From positions 1 to 64,000 of the forward strand of contig NZ_JACHZE010000014.1 of the NCBI RefSeq assembly GCF_014193285.1: a DNA stretch of 64,000 nt, written 5' to 3'. Positions 1 to 8,461 of this stretch are shown in pieces. This DNA comes from Atlantibacter sp. RC6 (GTDB taxonomy: Bacteria; Pseudomonadota; Gammaproteobacteria; Enterobacterales; Enterobacteriaceae). The notes beneath the pieces were generated by a model. The model was not told the origin of the DNA. It worked only from the letters and a program-made list of their open reading frames with translations, and made no database searches. The position numbers were made by a program, and so were the translations under genes. Each line of letters opens with the position of its first letter. Positions within the stretch are counted from its first letter, which is position 1.

Positions 1-14
1 TAGAAAAATTCGGT

Positions 15-91
15 GGAGCGGTAGTTCAGTCGGTTAGAATACCTGCCTGTCACGCAGGGGGTCGCGGGTTCGAGTCCCGTCCGTTCCGCCA
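15..91 (+). tRNA. aspT: tRNA-Asp (anticodon GTC)
   Basis: A complete 77-nt cloverleaf with encoded CCA. The acceptor arm GGAGCGG pairs with CCGTTCC, and the anticodon GTC lies at 49-51. The sequence matches the E. coli tRNA-Asp as I know it. With the tRNA-Trp that follows, this is the arrangement at the distal end of the rrnC rRNA operon, so a 5S rRNA gene probably lies just left of the window (inference). Confidence 0.97.
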
Positions 92-104
92 CTTATTAAA
101 AAAT

Positions 105-129
105 TAAGCCTGCTAACTTAGCAGGCTTA
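105..129. repeat. 12-bp inverted repeat between the two tRNA genes
   Basis: A perfect 12-bp inverted repeat (TAAGCCTGCTAA and its complement) is separated by one base. An A-run follows on the plus strand, so it is not a plus-strand intrinsic terminator. It probably folds in the tRNA precursor and may guide processing. Confidence 0.6.
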
Positions 130-144
130 GTGATAAAAAAATAT

Positions 145-220
145 AGGGGCGTAGCTCAGTTGGTAGAGCACCGGTCTCCAAAACCGGGTGTCGCGAGTTC
201 GAGTCTCTCCGCCCCTGCCA
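145..220 (+). tRNA. trpT: tRNA-Trp (anticodon CCA)
   Basis: A complete 76-nt tRNA with encoded CCA. The acceptor AGGGGCG pairs with CGCCCCT and the anticodon CCA is at 178-180. The T-stem reads GCGAG against CTCTC, leaving a C-T mismatch at the second pair (positions 50-64), where E. coli has GGGAG. The D-stem has C11-G24 in place of the U11-G24 wobble of E. coli. The identity is certain; the effect of the mismatch is unknown. Confidence 0.96.
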
Positions 221-225
221 GATAT

Positions 226-255
226 AATCCTTAGCTTCGGCTAAGGATTTTTTTT
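226..255 (+). terminator. Intrinsic terminator after tRNA-Trp
   Basis: A 10-bp stem (AATCCTTAGC and complement) closes a TTCG tetraloop and is followed by a long T-run. This is a strong Rho-independent terminator that ends the upstream rRNA/tRNA transcript. Confidence 0.93.
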
Positions 256-292
256 GCTTTTTTTCCACGCTCATCGATAACTTTTCGGCCAA

Positions 293-1114
293 TCAGATAA
301 TAATTGGCGCTTTCAGCAATTCTTTAATCCATTGTTGCTTATCACTATTCTGCAACCAGATTGCATACAGTGGGCGAGATAGCGTTGTGGAATCTGCCAC
401 CGCAAAGAGATCTTTTTTATCTGCAGCCCAGGCCACAGGCAACCAGGTGCAACCGTTGAGTTGCGACAGCATTTTGCGGGTGATCTCAGCGGAACTGGTT
501 GTCAAAAACGGAATATCATCCTGCGTAATCAGGCCAGCCTCATGCTGTTGAAAATCCGGCCCCCATTCCAGCCGCAGATAGCTTAATTCAGCGCGTTTTT
601 TGTCGGGCACAGAAGCATACAGAGCCAGCGAGAAATGCCCCAGCAACTGGCTGGAAAACTCATCCATTTTTGGCGCTTCAGTCGTAATGAGAAGATCCAG
701 TTGACGTTCATGCAACTGCTTAACCAGCGACTGACGCTGAGCGATCCGGGCCTCGAACTGGAGATTACTGTAAGTCCCGTACAGGCGCGTCAGCCAGTCG
801 GTCAGCATGCATTCCCATAACGACGAGCTGGCACCAATCGATAATTCATTATGCCGGGTGGTATGCGCCACTTCTTTTTTCGCCGCTTGCCAGGTACTCA
901 TCAAATTCTCGGCATAGGGCAGTAATTTTTCTCCCGCGGTGGTCAGCCGAATGTTGTTACGATGGCGGGTAAAAAGATTCACACCCAGCTGATTTTCTAA
1001 CTGACGGATACGAAAGCTAACTGCTGATTGCGTCAGGTAAAGCGCTTCTGCTGCGCGGCCAAAATGGCGAGTTCTGCTGACTTCGAGGAAGGTTTTAAGC
1101 AAGTCAGTATCCAC
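293..1114 (-). CDS. hdfR: LysR-family regulator HdfR
   Basis: LysR-type transcription regulator of 273 aa. In E. coli and Salmonella, HdfR represses the flagellar master operon flhDC and affects other genes. The first 60 residues carry the winged helix-turn-helix ([20 protein letters not shown]), and the rest is the effector-binding domain. It closely matches E. coli HdfR (279 aa), with a slightly shorter and divergent C-terminus ending [10 protein letters not shown]. It is divergent from maoP, as in E. coli, so the short shared intergenic region holds both promoters. Confidence 0.95.
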   Translation of the reverse strand: MDTDLLKTFLEVSRTRHFGRAAEALYLTQSAVSFRIRQLENQLGVNLFTRHRNNIRLTTAGEKLLPYAENLMSTWQAAKKEVAHTTRHNELSIGASSSLWECMLTDWLTRLYGTYSNLQFEARIAQRQSLVKQLHERQLDLLITTEAPKMDEFSSQLLGHFSLALYASVPDKKRAELSYLRLEWGPDFQQHEAGLITQDDIPFLTTSSAEITRKMLSQLNGCTWLPVAWAADKKDLFAVADSTTLSRPLYAIWLQNSDKQQWIKELLKAPIII

Positions 1115-1233
1115 ATCTCTCTCCGCAAAATTTTTTGTCGTTATGATTTAAATGTTTTGTTTGACGCTCTGTCAAGCGTAACTAATACTCCGCGCCATAA
1201 ATAGCTCGGCCAAGAGAATTAGGAGCGTGTAGG
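1115..1233. promoter_or_regulatory. hdfR-maoP divergent promoter region
   Basis: 119 bases between the divergent hdfR and maoP genes. From the literature on E. coli, the short cis site maoS, which with MaoP organises the Ori macrodomain, lies next to maoP. A conserved-looking stretch at about 1179-1203 is the best candidate here, but I cannot recall the exact maoS sequence to confirm it. A ribosome-binding GGAG lies at about 1222-1225, before maoP. Confidence 0.4.
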
Positions 1234-1572
1234 ATGGCGGAAAGCTTTACGACGACTAATCGATTTTTCGACAATAAATATTATCCGCGCGGGTTCTCTC
1301 GCCATGGTGATTTCACGATCAAAGAAGCGCAGTTGTTGGAGCGTTGTGGTTATGCGTTCAACGAACTGGATTTAGGTAAACGCGAACCCGCGACCGACGA
1401 AGAGAAGCAATTCGTCGCTGTTTGCCGTGGTGAGCGTGAGCCTGCAACAGAAGCTGAGCGCGTGTGGAGTAAGTACATGACGCGTATCAAACGCCCCAAA
1501 CGTTTCCATACCTTGTCTGGCGGCAAGCCGCAGATGGAAGGCGTGGAAGACTACACTGAGAGCGATGATTAA
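1234..1572 (+). CDS. maoP: Macrodomain Ori organisation protein MaoP (YifE)
   Basis: Small soluble protein of 112 aa, the same length as E. coli YifE/MaoP and nearly identical to it over the whole length. MaoP acts with the chromosomal site maoS to constrain DNA mobility in the Ori macrodomain and is one of the proteins that co-evolved with Dam methylation. The start follows an AGGAG-like site, and the protein ends in an acidic tail (YTESDD). It stands alone, between divergent hdfR and convergent yifB. Confidence 0.95.
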   Translation: MAESFTTTNRFFDNKYYPRGFSRHGDFTIKEAQLLERCGYAFNELDLGKREPATDEEKQFVAVCRGEREPATEAERVWSKYMTRIKRPKRFHTLSGGKPQMEGVEDYTESDD

Positions 1573-1577
1573 CAACA

Positions 1578-1599
1578 GGGGGCGATAAGCCCCTTTTTT
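1578..1599 (+). terminator. maoP terminator overlapping the yifB stop
   Basis: A GGGGC/GCCCC stem with loop GATAA is followed by six T. The T-run overlaps the stop codon of the convergent yifB gene. Confidence 0.8.
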
Positions 1600-3118
1600 A
1601 TGTCAGCATCTTTTGCAGATGTACCAGCATTCTGTCGATTGCGCGATAGGACAACGCTTCAAGGATATGCTCGCGGAGAATAGCCTGCGATTCAGACATA
1701 TCGGCGATTGTCCTGGCGACCCGCAACAGCCGGAACCAGGCGCGAGTTGAAAGGCCCAGCGCGGTTAATATCCCTTCCATCCAGACCGCATCTTCAGGGC
1801 ATAATTCGCAAAAGATATTGATGTCATGGTTGTCCAACTGCGCATTTAACTTCCCCTGGCGTTGATATTGCCGCTCCTGAACCCGTTGTACCCGGGCACG
1901 TACCACAGCGCTGCTTTCCGTGGGTAAATTACGCTGGCTTAACATGCCCGGCGGCGGAAGGGGGATCTCCAACGACATATCAAAACGGTCGAGGAACGGC
2001 CCTGATAGCCTCCCGAGATAGCGTAGGGTCTGTTCCGGCGTGCAGCGGTTATGATTACCCTGATAATGCCCCGTTGGGCTGGGGTTCATGGCGGCGATAA
2101 GCTGAAACCGGGCCGGATAGCTGACTTTGGCGCGCGTCCGTGAAATATGAATCATGCCGGACTCAATCGGCTCTCTCAGCGCGTCCAGTACGCGCCGCTC
2201 GAATTCTGGCAACTCGTCAAGGAACAGCACACCGTTATGGGCCAGTGAAATTTCTCCTGGCAACGGGATCGTGCCGCCGCCTACCATCGCCGTTAACGAT
2301 GCGCTGTGATGTGGAGCCCGGAACGGCCGCTGACGCCACTGTTGATGGATCGTCAACGGATTGACGAGGCTATGGATAGCCGCGCTCTCCAGCGCCTCCC
2401 GGTCGCTTAATATCGGCAATAGGCCGTTGAGCCGGCTGGCCAGCATGGTTTTACCCGTACCGGGTGGGCCGATAAACAGTAAATTATGGCCACCCGTAGC
2501 CGTGATCTCGAGCGCGCGTTTACCCTGCTGCTGACCGACGACTTCACTGATATCGCCCGTTATCAACGGCGCAGCGGCTGGCGCTATACAAGGGGTAGCC
2601 AGTTCGGTTTTGCCCTCCAGAAAAGCGCAGACCTGCTGTAGATGTTGGGCAAGCAGACAGCCTTCTCCCTGAATCAGCCCGACCTCCTGGGCGTTATCCT
2701 GCGAGACAATAATCTTCCTGCCAGCGCTCAGGGCTTCCATTGCGGCACAGATTGCGCCGGGAACGCCCCTCAGCGCCCCTGTAAGCGCAAGTTCACCAAC
2801 AAACTCGTAACACTCCAGATATTGAGCCTTAAGCTGCTCAGACGCCGCCAGCAGCGCGATAGCGATAGGTAAATCGTATCGTCCTCCTTGCTTGGGGAGA
2901 TCCGCCGGGGCGAGGTTAATAGTGATTTTGCGTGCCGGAAAGGTATAACCGCTGTTAATTAAGGCGCTACGGACGCGATCTCTGGCCTCTTTTACAGTAG
3001 TTTCAGGTAGACCAACAATGGTGAGCCCGGGTAATCCCTGGCTGATATGGACTTCAACCGTTACCAGCGGGGCGGTGACGCCTAACGCTGCACGTGTATA
3101 GATGACTGATAACGACAT
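1598..3118 (-). CDS. yifB: Magnesium-chelatase-like AAA+ ATPase YifB/ComM
   Basis: 506-aa AAA+ protein of the ComM/YifB family. The ComM homologue in naturally transformable species is a hexameric helicase that promotes branch migration during integration of incoming DNA; the role in enterics is unclear. Residues 1-170 form the N-terminal ChlI-like (S5-fold) domain. The Walker A motif GPPGTGKT is at 217-224, Walker B VLFLDE at 297-302, and a Mg-chelatase C-terminal domain ends the protein. It is full length and looks intact, unlike some annotated E. coli copies. It converges on maoP. Confidence 0.94.
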   Translation of the reverse strand: MSLSVIYTRAALGVTAPLVTVEVHISQGLPGLTIVGLPETTVKEARDRVRSALINSGYTFPARKITINLAPADLPKQGGRYDLPIAIALLAASEQLKAQYLECYEFVGELALTGALRGVPGAICAAMEALSAGRKIIVSQDNAQEVGLIQGEGCLLAQHLQQVCAFLEGKTELATPCIAPAAAPLITGDISEVVGQQQGKRALEITATGGHNLLFIGPPGTGKTMLASRLNGLLPILSDREALESAAIHSLVNPLTIHQQWRQRPFRAPHHSASLTAMVGGGTIPLPGEISLAHNGVLFLDELPEFERRVLDALREPIESGMIHISRTRAKVSYPARFQLIAAMNPSPTGHYQGNHNRCTPEQTLRYLGRLSGPFLDRFDMSLEIPLPPPGMLSQRNLPTESSAVVRARVQRVQERQYQRQGKLNAQLDNHDINIFCELCPEDAVWMEGILTALGLSTRAWFRLLRVARTIADMSESQAILREHILEALSYRAIDRMLVHLQKMLT

Positions 3119-3453
3119 AGCTCCTCCAGTGAGAAGATTTTGTCAGTCAGTTCGTCATAGCAAAAATCACGATTGGTGAATTTACGAGCGTCATTCCAGG
3201 CTTTATATGCGGTTTTCATATTTGACATTGAATTTGGAAGAGAGGCTGCACAATCAAAAACCAGCCAAATACTGTGAGGATCTCGTCATTACTGAAAAAA
3301 ATTCATCTGGAATTTTAATGATAAAAAACAGCAGCTTCCTGTGGATTTCATCCGAAGGCAAAAAAACGAACTGTAAAAATTTGTTGTATGTTGAACCCGC
3401 TCTATGGTAACTCTTTAGGTATTCCTTCGATTACGATGTAAGAAATAACCAAA
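3119..3453. other. yifB-ilvL intergenic region
   Basis: 335 bases that hold the 5' side of yifB and the ilv promoter region. A 67-codon frame at 3207-3410 has no credible ribosome-binding site and runs into the ilv promoter, so I do not call it a gene. Nothing else recognisable. Confidence 0.6.
3381..3408 (+). promoter_or_regulatory. Candidate ilvLXGMEDA promoter
   Basis: TTGTTG and TATGGT with 16-bp spacing. The stretch TATGGTAACTCTTTAGG is the same as the start region of the E. coli ilv operon as I remember it, which makes the -10 call the firmer half. It is followed by a leader of about 45 bases before ilvL. Confidence 0.6.
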
Positions 3454-3552
3454 ATGACAGCCCTTCTACGAGTGATTAGCCTAGTCGTGATTAGCGTGGT
3501 GGTGATTATTATCCCAACGTGCGGGGCTGCACTTGGAGAAAGAAAGGCTTAA
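3454..3552 (+). CDS. ilvL: ilv operon leader peptide IlvL
   Basis: 32-codon attenuation peptide. It is rich in the end-product codons: the run VISLVVISVVVIII carries consecutive valine, isoleucine and leucine codons, just as in E. coli IlvL. Ribosome stalling at these codons when charged tRNAs are scarce prevents the downstream terminator (3575-3606) from forming. The C-terminus reads GERKA, one codon apart from the E. coli form. It is too short for ordinary gene finders. Confidence 0.95.
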   Translation: MTALLRVISLVVISVVVIIIPTCGAALGERKA

Positions 3553-3574
3553 AAATCAAGCCTGAATCAACGAG

Positions 3575-3606
3575 AACCCCCGCACCGAAAGGTCCGGGGG
3601 TTTTTT
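3575..3606 (+). terminator. ilv attenuator terminator
   Basis: A long stem with AACCCCCG paired to CGGGGGTT, an inner ACC/GGT helix, a GAAA loop and then six T. It lies 22 bases after ilvL and is the attenuator of the ilvGMEDA operon. Confidence 0.95.
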
Positions 3607-3635
3607 ATTAACTAACGAATGGTGATTAGGGGTAA

Positions 3636-3689
3636 ATGATGTGTTTTAGCATAAAATCCTGTTTGCCTGATTCTGAGACGGAAGAATAA
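3636..3689 (+). CDS. ilvX: Short leader peptide IlvX (divergent)
   Basis: A 17-codon frame, [17 protein letters not shown], preceded by an AGGGG ribosome-binding site. It ends in TAA exactly two bases before the ilvG ATG. E. coli ilvX (16 aa) sits at the same place and also ends TAACTATG before ilvG. The sequence differs from E. coli IlvX, so position and signals carry the call, not similarity. A role in translational coupling to ilvG is inferred. Confidence 0.65.
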   Translation: MMCFSIKSCLPDSETEE

Positions 3690-3691
3690 CT

Positions 3692-5338
3692 ATGAATGGT
3701 GCTCAGTGGGTGGTACATGCTTTGCGGGCTCAGGGAGTGGATACGGTTTTCGGCTACCCTGGTGGCGCGATAATGCCCGTGTACGATGCGTTATATGACG
3801 GAGGCGTCGAGCATTTACTGTGCCGCCACGAGCAGGGGGCTGCCATGGCCGCTATCGGCTATGCGCGTTCGACCGGTAAAACAGGCGTTTGCATCGCCAC
3901 TTCTGGCCCTGGCGCCACCAACTTAATCACCGGCTTAGCGGATGCGTTACTGGATTCCGTTCCCGTTGTGGCCATCACCGGGCAGGTCGCTTCCCCGCTG
4001 ATTGGCACCGACGCGTTTCAGGAGGTGGATGTGCTGGGTCTTTCGCTGGCATGCACCAAGCACAGCTTCCTTGTTGAGTCCTTAGAAGCGTTGCCGCACG
4101 TCATCGCCGAAGCCTTTGAAATCGCGAATTCAGGCCGTCCAGGCCCGGTTCTGGTTGATATTCCTAAAGACATCCAAATCGCCAGCGGCGATCTCGAGCC
4201 CTGTCTGGCGACGGTTGAAGATACCTTTGAATTGCCTCATGCCGAGCTGGAACAGGCGCGCGCCATGTTGAACCAGGCGAAAAAGCCGATGGTTTACGTG
4301 GGCGGCGGGGTAGGGATGGCGCAGGCCGTTCCCGCGTTACGTGAATTTTTAGCCGTCACCATGATGCCCGCCACCGTCACGCTGAAAGGCCTGGGCGCGG
4401 TGCCTGCTGATTATCCGGGTTATGTAGGGATGCTGGGCATGCACGGCACCAAAGCAGCCAATCTGGCGGTGCAGGCGTGTGACCTGCTGATCGCCGTGGG
4501 CGCGCGTTTCGATGACCGCGTAACCGGCAAACTGAACACCTTCGCGCCGCACGCTAAGGTCATCCATATGGATATCGACCCGGCGGAGATGAACAAACTG
4601 CGTCAGGCGCATGTCGCTTTACAGGGCTCACTGAATCACTTACTGCCTGCTTTGCAAACACCGTTAGCCATCGAGGCCTGGCGTGAAGAAGTCAGCGCGC
4701 TGTGCGCGGAGCACGCCTGGCGTTACGACCATCCGGGCGACGCCATCTACGCGCCGCTGTTGTTAAAACAGCTCTCTGAGCGTAAACCGCAGGATAGCGT
4801 GGTCACCACCGATGTTGGTCAGCACCAGATGTGGGCCGCGCAGCATATGTCCTTTAGCCGCCCGGAAAATTTCATCACGTCAAGTGGTCTGGGTACGATG
4901 GGATTCGGCTTGCCGGCTGCGGTCGGCGCGCAGGTAGCGCGTCCGGACGATATGGTGATCTGCGTATCCGGTGACGGATCGTTCATGATGAACGTCCAGG
5001 AGTTAGGCACGGTGAAGCGAAAGCAGTTGCCGTTGAAAATCGTGTTACTGGATAACCAGCGTTTAGGCATGGTTCGCCAGTGGCAGCAGTTGTTCTTCGC
5101 CGAGCGTTACAGTGAAACCACCCTGACCGATAACCCCGATTTTTTAATGTTGGCCCGCGCCTTCGGCATACCTGGCCAGCACATCACCCGCAAAGACCAG
5201 GTAGAGGCCGCGCTTAACGAAATGTTAACCAGCGAAGGGCCGTATCTGCTTCACGTCTCAATCGATGAACTGGAAAACGTCTGGCCGCTGGTACCGCCGG
5301 GTGCCAGTAACTCACAAATGCTGGAGAAATTATCATGA
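3692..5338 (+). CDS. ilvG: Acetolactate synthase II large subunit IlvG
   Basis: 548-aa thiamine-diphosphate enzyme that condenses two pyruvates to acetolactate, or pyruvate with 2-ketobutyrate, at the start of valine and isoleucine synthesis. Catalytic Glu47 is present in [10 protein letters not shown], and the ThDP/Mg motif runs from GDGSFMMN to the downstream LLDNQRLGM. The frame is intact, unlike E. coli K-12, where ilvG is frameshifted; the valine-resistant isozyme II should therefore be active. It overlaps ilvM by four bases (ATGA), as expected for coupled subunits. Confidence 0.97.
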   Translation: MNGAQWVVHALRAQGVDTVFGYPGGAIMPVYDALYDGGVEHLLCRHEQGAAMAAIGYARSTGKTGVCIATSGPGATNLITGLADALLDSVPVVAITGQVASPLIGTDAFQEVDVLGLSLACTKHSFLVESLEALPHVIAEAFEIANSGRPGPVLVDIPKDIQIASGDLEPCLATVEDTFELPHAELEQARAMLNQAKKPMVYVGGGVGMAQAVPALREFLAVTMMPATVTLKGLGAVPADYPGYVGMLGMHGTKAANLAVQACDLLIAVGARFDDRVTGKLNTFAPHAKVIHMDIDPAEMNKLRQAHVALQGSLNHLLPALQTPLAIEAWREEVSALCAEHAWRYDHPGDAIYAPLLLKQLSERKPQDSVVTTDVGQHQMWAAQHMSFSRPENFITSSGLGTMGFGLPAAVGAQVARPDDMVICVSGDGSFMMNVQELGTVKRKQLPLKIVLLDNQRLGMVRQWQQLFFAERYSETTLTDNPDFLMLARAFGIPGQHITRKDQVEAALNEMLTSEGPYLLHVSIDELENVWPLVPPGASNSQMLEKLS

Positions 5339-5604
5339 TGCAACATCAACTGGCGGTACAGGCGCGTTTTCGTCCCGAGACGCTGGAACGCGTGATCCGC
5401 GTGGTTCGCCATCGCGGTTTCGAAATCTGTTCCATGAACATGGCGACGGCAGGCAACGCCGAAAATATAAATATTGAATTGACCGTTGCCAGCCTTCGCC
5501 CTGTCGAATTACTGTTTAGTCAGCTTAGTAAGCTGGTCGATGTCGCTTATGTCGAGATCCAGCAAGAAACACATCACTCATTATCACAACAAATTCGCGC
5601 ATAA
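5335..5604 (+). CDS. ilvM: Acetolactate synthase II small subunit IlvM
   Basis: 89-aa regulatory subunit of isozyme II, with a single ACT-type domain ([20 protein letters not shown] to the C-terminus QQIRA). It is needed for full activity and stability of IlvG. The E. coli protein is 87 aa, and the extra residues lie near the C-terminus ([10 protein letters not shown]). Its start overlaps the ilvG stop, which points to equal expression by translational coupling. Confidence 0.95.
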   Translation: MMQHQLAVQARFRPETLERVIRVVRHRGFEICSMNMATAGNAENINIELTVASLRPVELLFSQLSKLVDVAYVEIQQETHHSLSQQIRA

Positions 5605-5620
5605 GCGCAAAGGAAGAAAA

Positions 5621-6550
5621 ATGACGACGAAGAAAGCTGATTATATCTGGTTCAACGGTGAGATGGTTCCGTGGGGTGAGGCGAAGGTTCACGTGATGTC
5701 TCATGCGCTGCACTATGGTACGTCAGTCTTTGAAGGTATCCGTTGCTACGACTCCCATAAAGGCCCGGTGGTTTTTCGTCATCGCGAGCACATGCAGCGT
5801 CTGCGTGACTCGGCAAAAATCTATCGCTTCCCGGTCACCCAGAGCGTGGACGAGCTGATGGAAGCCTGCCGCCAGGTGATCCGTAAAAACAATCTGGTGA
5901 GCGCTTACATTCGTCCGCTGGTGTTCGTCGGCGATGTGGGTATGGGCGTAAACCCACCTCCGGGATACACCACCGATGTGATTATCGCAGCGTTCCCGTG
6001 GGGCGCGTATCTGGGCGCTGAAGCCCTGGAGCAGGGCATTGACGCGATGGTCTCTTCCTGGAACCGCGTTGCGCCGAACACTATCCCGACCGCCGCGAAA
6101 GCGGGTGGCAACTACCTTTCCTCTCTGCTGGTCGGCAGCGAAGCGCGTCGCCACGGTTACCAGGAAGGGATCGCGCTGGATGTGAACGGTTATATCTCCG
6201 AAGGCGCAGGCGAAAACCTGTTTGAAGTGAAAGACGGCATTCTGTTTACCCCGCCGTTCACCTCTTCTGCACTGCCGGGCATCACCCGTGACGCGATCAT
6301 CAAACTGGCGCAAGATCTGGGTATCGAAGTGCGCGAGCAGGTGCTGTCCCGCGAATCGCTATACCTGGCCGACGAAGTCTTCATGTCTGGCACCGCCGCA
6401 GAAATCACGCCGGTACGCAGCGTGGACGGCATCCAGGTCGGCGAAGGCCGTTGTGGCCCGGTTACCAAACGTATTCAGCAAGCATTCTTTGGCCTCTTCA
6501 CCGGTGAAACCGAGGATAAATGGGGCTGGTTGGATCAGGTAAATTCATAA
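5621..6550 (+). CDS. ilvE: Branched-chain amino acid aminotransferase IlvE
   Basis: 309-aa fold-type IV PLP aminotransferase that makes the last step to valine, isoleucine and leucine. The PLP lysine is K160 in IPTAAKAGGNY. The open frame extends upstream through ilvM, but I chose the ATG that follows AAGGAAG and gives MTTKKADYIW and the usual 309 aa. It lies 16 bases after ilvM in the same operon. Confidence 0.97.
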   Translation: MTTKKADYIWFNGEMVPWGEAKVHVMSHALHYGTSVFEGIRCYDSHKGPVVFRHREHMQRLRDSAKIYRFPVTQSVDELMEACRQVIRKNNLVSAYIRPLVFVGDVGMGVNPPPGYTTDVIIAAFPWGAYLGAEALEQGIDAMVSSWNRVAPNTIPTAAKAGGNYLSSLLVGSEARRHGYQEGIALDVNGYISEGAGENLFEVKDGILFTPPFTSSALPGITRDAIIKLAQDLGIEVREQVLSRESLYLADEVFMSGTAAEITPVRSVDGIQVGEGRCGPVTKRIQQAFFGLFTGETEDKWGWLDQVNS

Positions 6551-6554
6551 TTAA

Positions 6555-6582
6555 AAATGGGACGGCTCGTACCGTCCCATTT
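6555..6582 (+). other. Perfect 11-bp hairpin between ilvE and ilvD
   Basis: AAATGGGACGG and its complement enclose a 6-base loop. There is no T-run (it is followed by AACAG), and ilvD starts 27 bases later, so it is more likely an mRNA stability or processing hairpin than a full terminator. It may set a ratio between ilvGME and ilvDA. Confidence 0.7.
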
Positions 6583-6608
6583 AACAGAAAGATGGGAGTA
6601 ACTAAAGC

Positions 6609-8459
6609 ATGCCTAAGTACCGTTCCGCCACCACCACCCACGGCCGCAATATGGCGGGTGCCCGCGCATTATGGCGCGCCACCGGCATGACCGACGCTGA
6701 CTTCGGTAAGCCGATTATCGCGGTGGTGAACTCGTTTACCCAGTTCGTGCCGGGCCATGTGCACCTGCGCGATTTGGGCAAACTGGTTGCCGAGCAAATC
6801 GAAGCCGCAGGCGGTGTCGCAAAAGAGTTTAATACCATTGCCGTGGATGATGGCATCGCCATGGGCCACGGCGGCATGCTTTATTCACTGCCGTCCCGCG
6901 AACTGATTGCCGACTCGGTGGAGTATATGGTGAATGCTCACTGCGCCGATGCGATGGTGTGCATTTCTAACTGCGATAAAATCACCCCGGGGATGCTGAT
7001 GGCCTCGCTGCGCCTGAATATCCCGGTGATTTTCGTTTCCGGTGGGCCGATGGAAGCGGGCAAAACCAAGCTCTCCGACAAAATCATCAAGCTGGACCTG
7101 GTCGATGCCATGATCCAGGGCGCAGACCCGACAGTCAGCAACGAACAGAGCGAGCAGGTTGAGCGTTCGGCGTGCCCGACCTGCGGCTCCTGTTCCGGTA
7201 TGTTTACCGCTAACTCTATGAACTGCCTGACCGAGGCGCTGGGCCTGTCGCAGCCGGGTAACGGCTCGCTGCTGGCGACCCACTCCGATCGCAAAGAACT
7301 ATTCCTGAGCGCCGGTAAACGTATCGTTGAGTTAACCAAACGCTATTACGAGCAGGACGATGCCCGCGCGCTGCCGCGCAACATCGCCAACAAAGCCGCG
7401 TTTGAAAACGCCATGACGCTGGATATCGCCATGGGCGGCTCCACCAACACGGTACTGCACCTGCTGGCGGCGGCGCAGGAAGCGGAAATTGATTTCACGA
7501 TGAGCGATATCGATAAGCTGTCGCGCAAAGTGCCGCAGTTGTGTAAGGTCGCGCCGAGCACCCAGAAATACCATATGGAAGACGTACACCGTGCGGGCGG
7601 CGTTCTGGGCATCCTGGGCGAACTCGACCGCGCCGGCCTGTTGAATCGCGACGTATTTAACGTGCTGGGGCTGACCCTGCCGGAAACCCTCGATCGCTAC
7701 GACATCATGCTGACCAAAGACGATGCGGTGAAAAGCATGTTCTCCGCAGGCCCGGCGGGCATCCGCACGACCCAGGCGTTCTCTCAGTCCTGCCGTTGGG
7801 ATTCACTGGATACTGACCGTCAGGACGGCTGCATCCGCTCGCTGGAGCACGCTTATAGCCAGGACGGCGGTCTGGCGGTGCTGTACGGCAACTTTGCAGA
7901 AAACGGCTGTATCGTGAAAACCGCAGGCGTGGACGACAGCATTCTCAAATTCACCGGCCCGGCAAAAGTTTACGAAAGCCAGGATGACGCGGTAGAAGCG
8001 ATCCTCGGCGGCAAAGTGGTGGCGGGCGACGTGGTGGTTATCCGCTATGAAGGGCCGAAAGGCGGGCCGGGTATGCAGGAGATGCTCTATCCGACCACTT
8101 ACCTGAAATCCATGGGGCTCGGCAAAGCCTGCGCGCTGATCACCGACGGGCGTTTCTCTGGCGGGACTTCCGGCCTGTCTATCGGCCACGTTTCCCCGGA
8201 AGCGGCCAGCGGCGGCGCGATCGGTCTGATTGAAGACGGCGATCTGATTGCCATCGACATCCCGAACCGTGACATTCAGTTGCAGGTCAGCGACCGCGAT
8301 CTGGCCGCCCGCCGTGAAGCTCAGGAAGCGCGCGGCGAGCAGGCCTGGACGCCGCGTAACCGCGAGCGTCAGGTTTCTTTCGCCTTGCGTGCCTACGCAA
8401 GCCTGGCCACCAGCGCGGATAAAGGCGCGGTGCGCGATAAATCTAAACTTGGGGGTTAA
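6609..8459 (+). CDS. ilvD: Dihydroxy-acid dehydratase IlvD
   Basis: 616-aa iron-sulfur dehydratase that converts dihydroxy acids to the 2-keto acids of valine and isoleucine. It matches E. coli IlvD in length and sequence. Cluster-binding cysteines lie in [12 protein letters not shown] (near residue 122) and [10 protein letters not shown] (near 195). A GGGAG ribosome-binding site precedes the ATG. It lies two bases before ilvA. The [4Fe-4S] enzyme is oxygen-sensitive in the family. Confidence 0.97.
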   Translation: MPKYRSATTTHGRNMAGARALWRATGMTDADFGKPIIAVVNSFTQFVPGHVHLRDLGKLVAEQIEAAGGVAKEFNTIAVDDGIAMGHGGMLYSLPSRELIADSVEYMVNAHCADAMVCISNCDKITPGMLMASLRLNIPVIFVSGGPMEAGKTKLSDKIIKLDLVDAMIQGADPTVSNEQSEQVERSACPTCGSCSGMFTANSMNCLTEALGLSQPGNGSLLATHSDRKELFLSAGKRIVELTKRYYEQDDARALPRNIANKAAFENAMTLDIAMGGSTNTVLHLLAAAQEAEIDFTMSDIDKLSRKVPQLCKVAPSTQKYHMEDVHRAGGVLGILGELDRAGLLNRDVFNVLGLTLPETLDRYDIMLTKDDAVKSMFSAGPAGIRTTQAFSQSCRWDSLDTDRQDGCIRSLEHAYSQDGGLAVLYGNFAENGCIVKTAGVDDSILKFTGPAKVYESQDDAVEAILGGKVVAGDVVVIRYEGPKGGPGMQEMLYPTTYLKSMGLGKACALITDGRFSGGTSGLSIGHVSPEAASGGAIGLIEDGDLIAIDIPNRDIQLQVSDRDLAARREAQEARGEQAWTPRNRERQVSFALRAYASLATSADKGAVRDKSKLGG

Positions 8460-8461
8460 TC

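Noticed and set aside
1578-1599. Possible small RNA between maoP and yifB
   Set aside because: The hairpin and T-run are explained by the maoP terminator.
3207-3410. 67-codon frame before ilvL
   Set aside because: No ribosome-binding site, and it overlaps the ilv promoter. The translation has no recognisable family.
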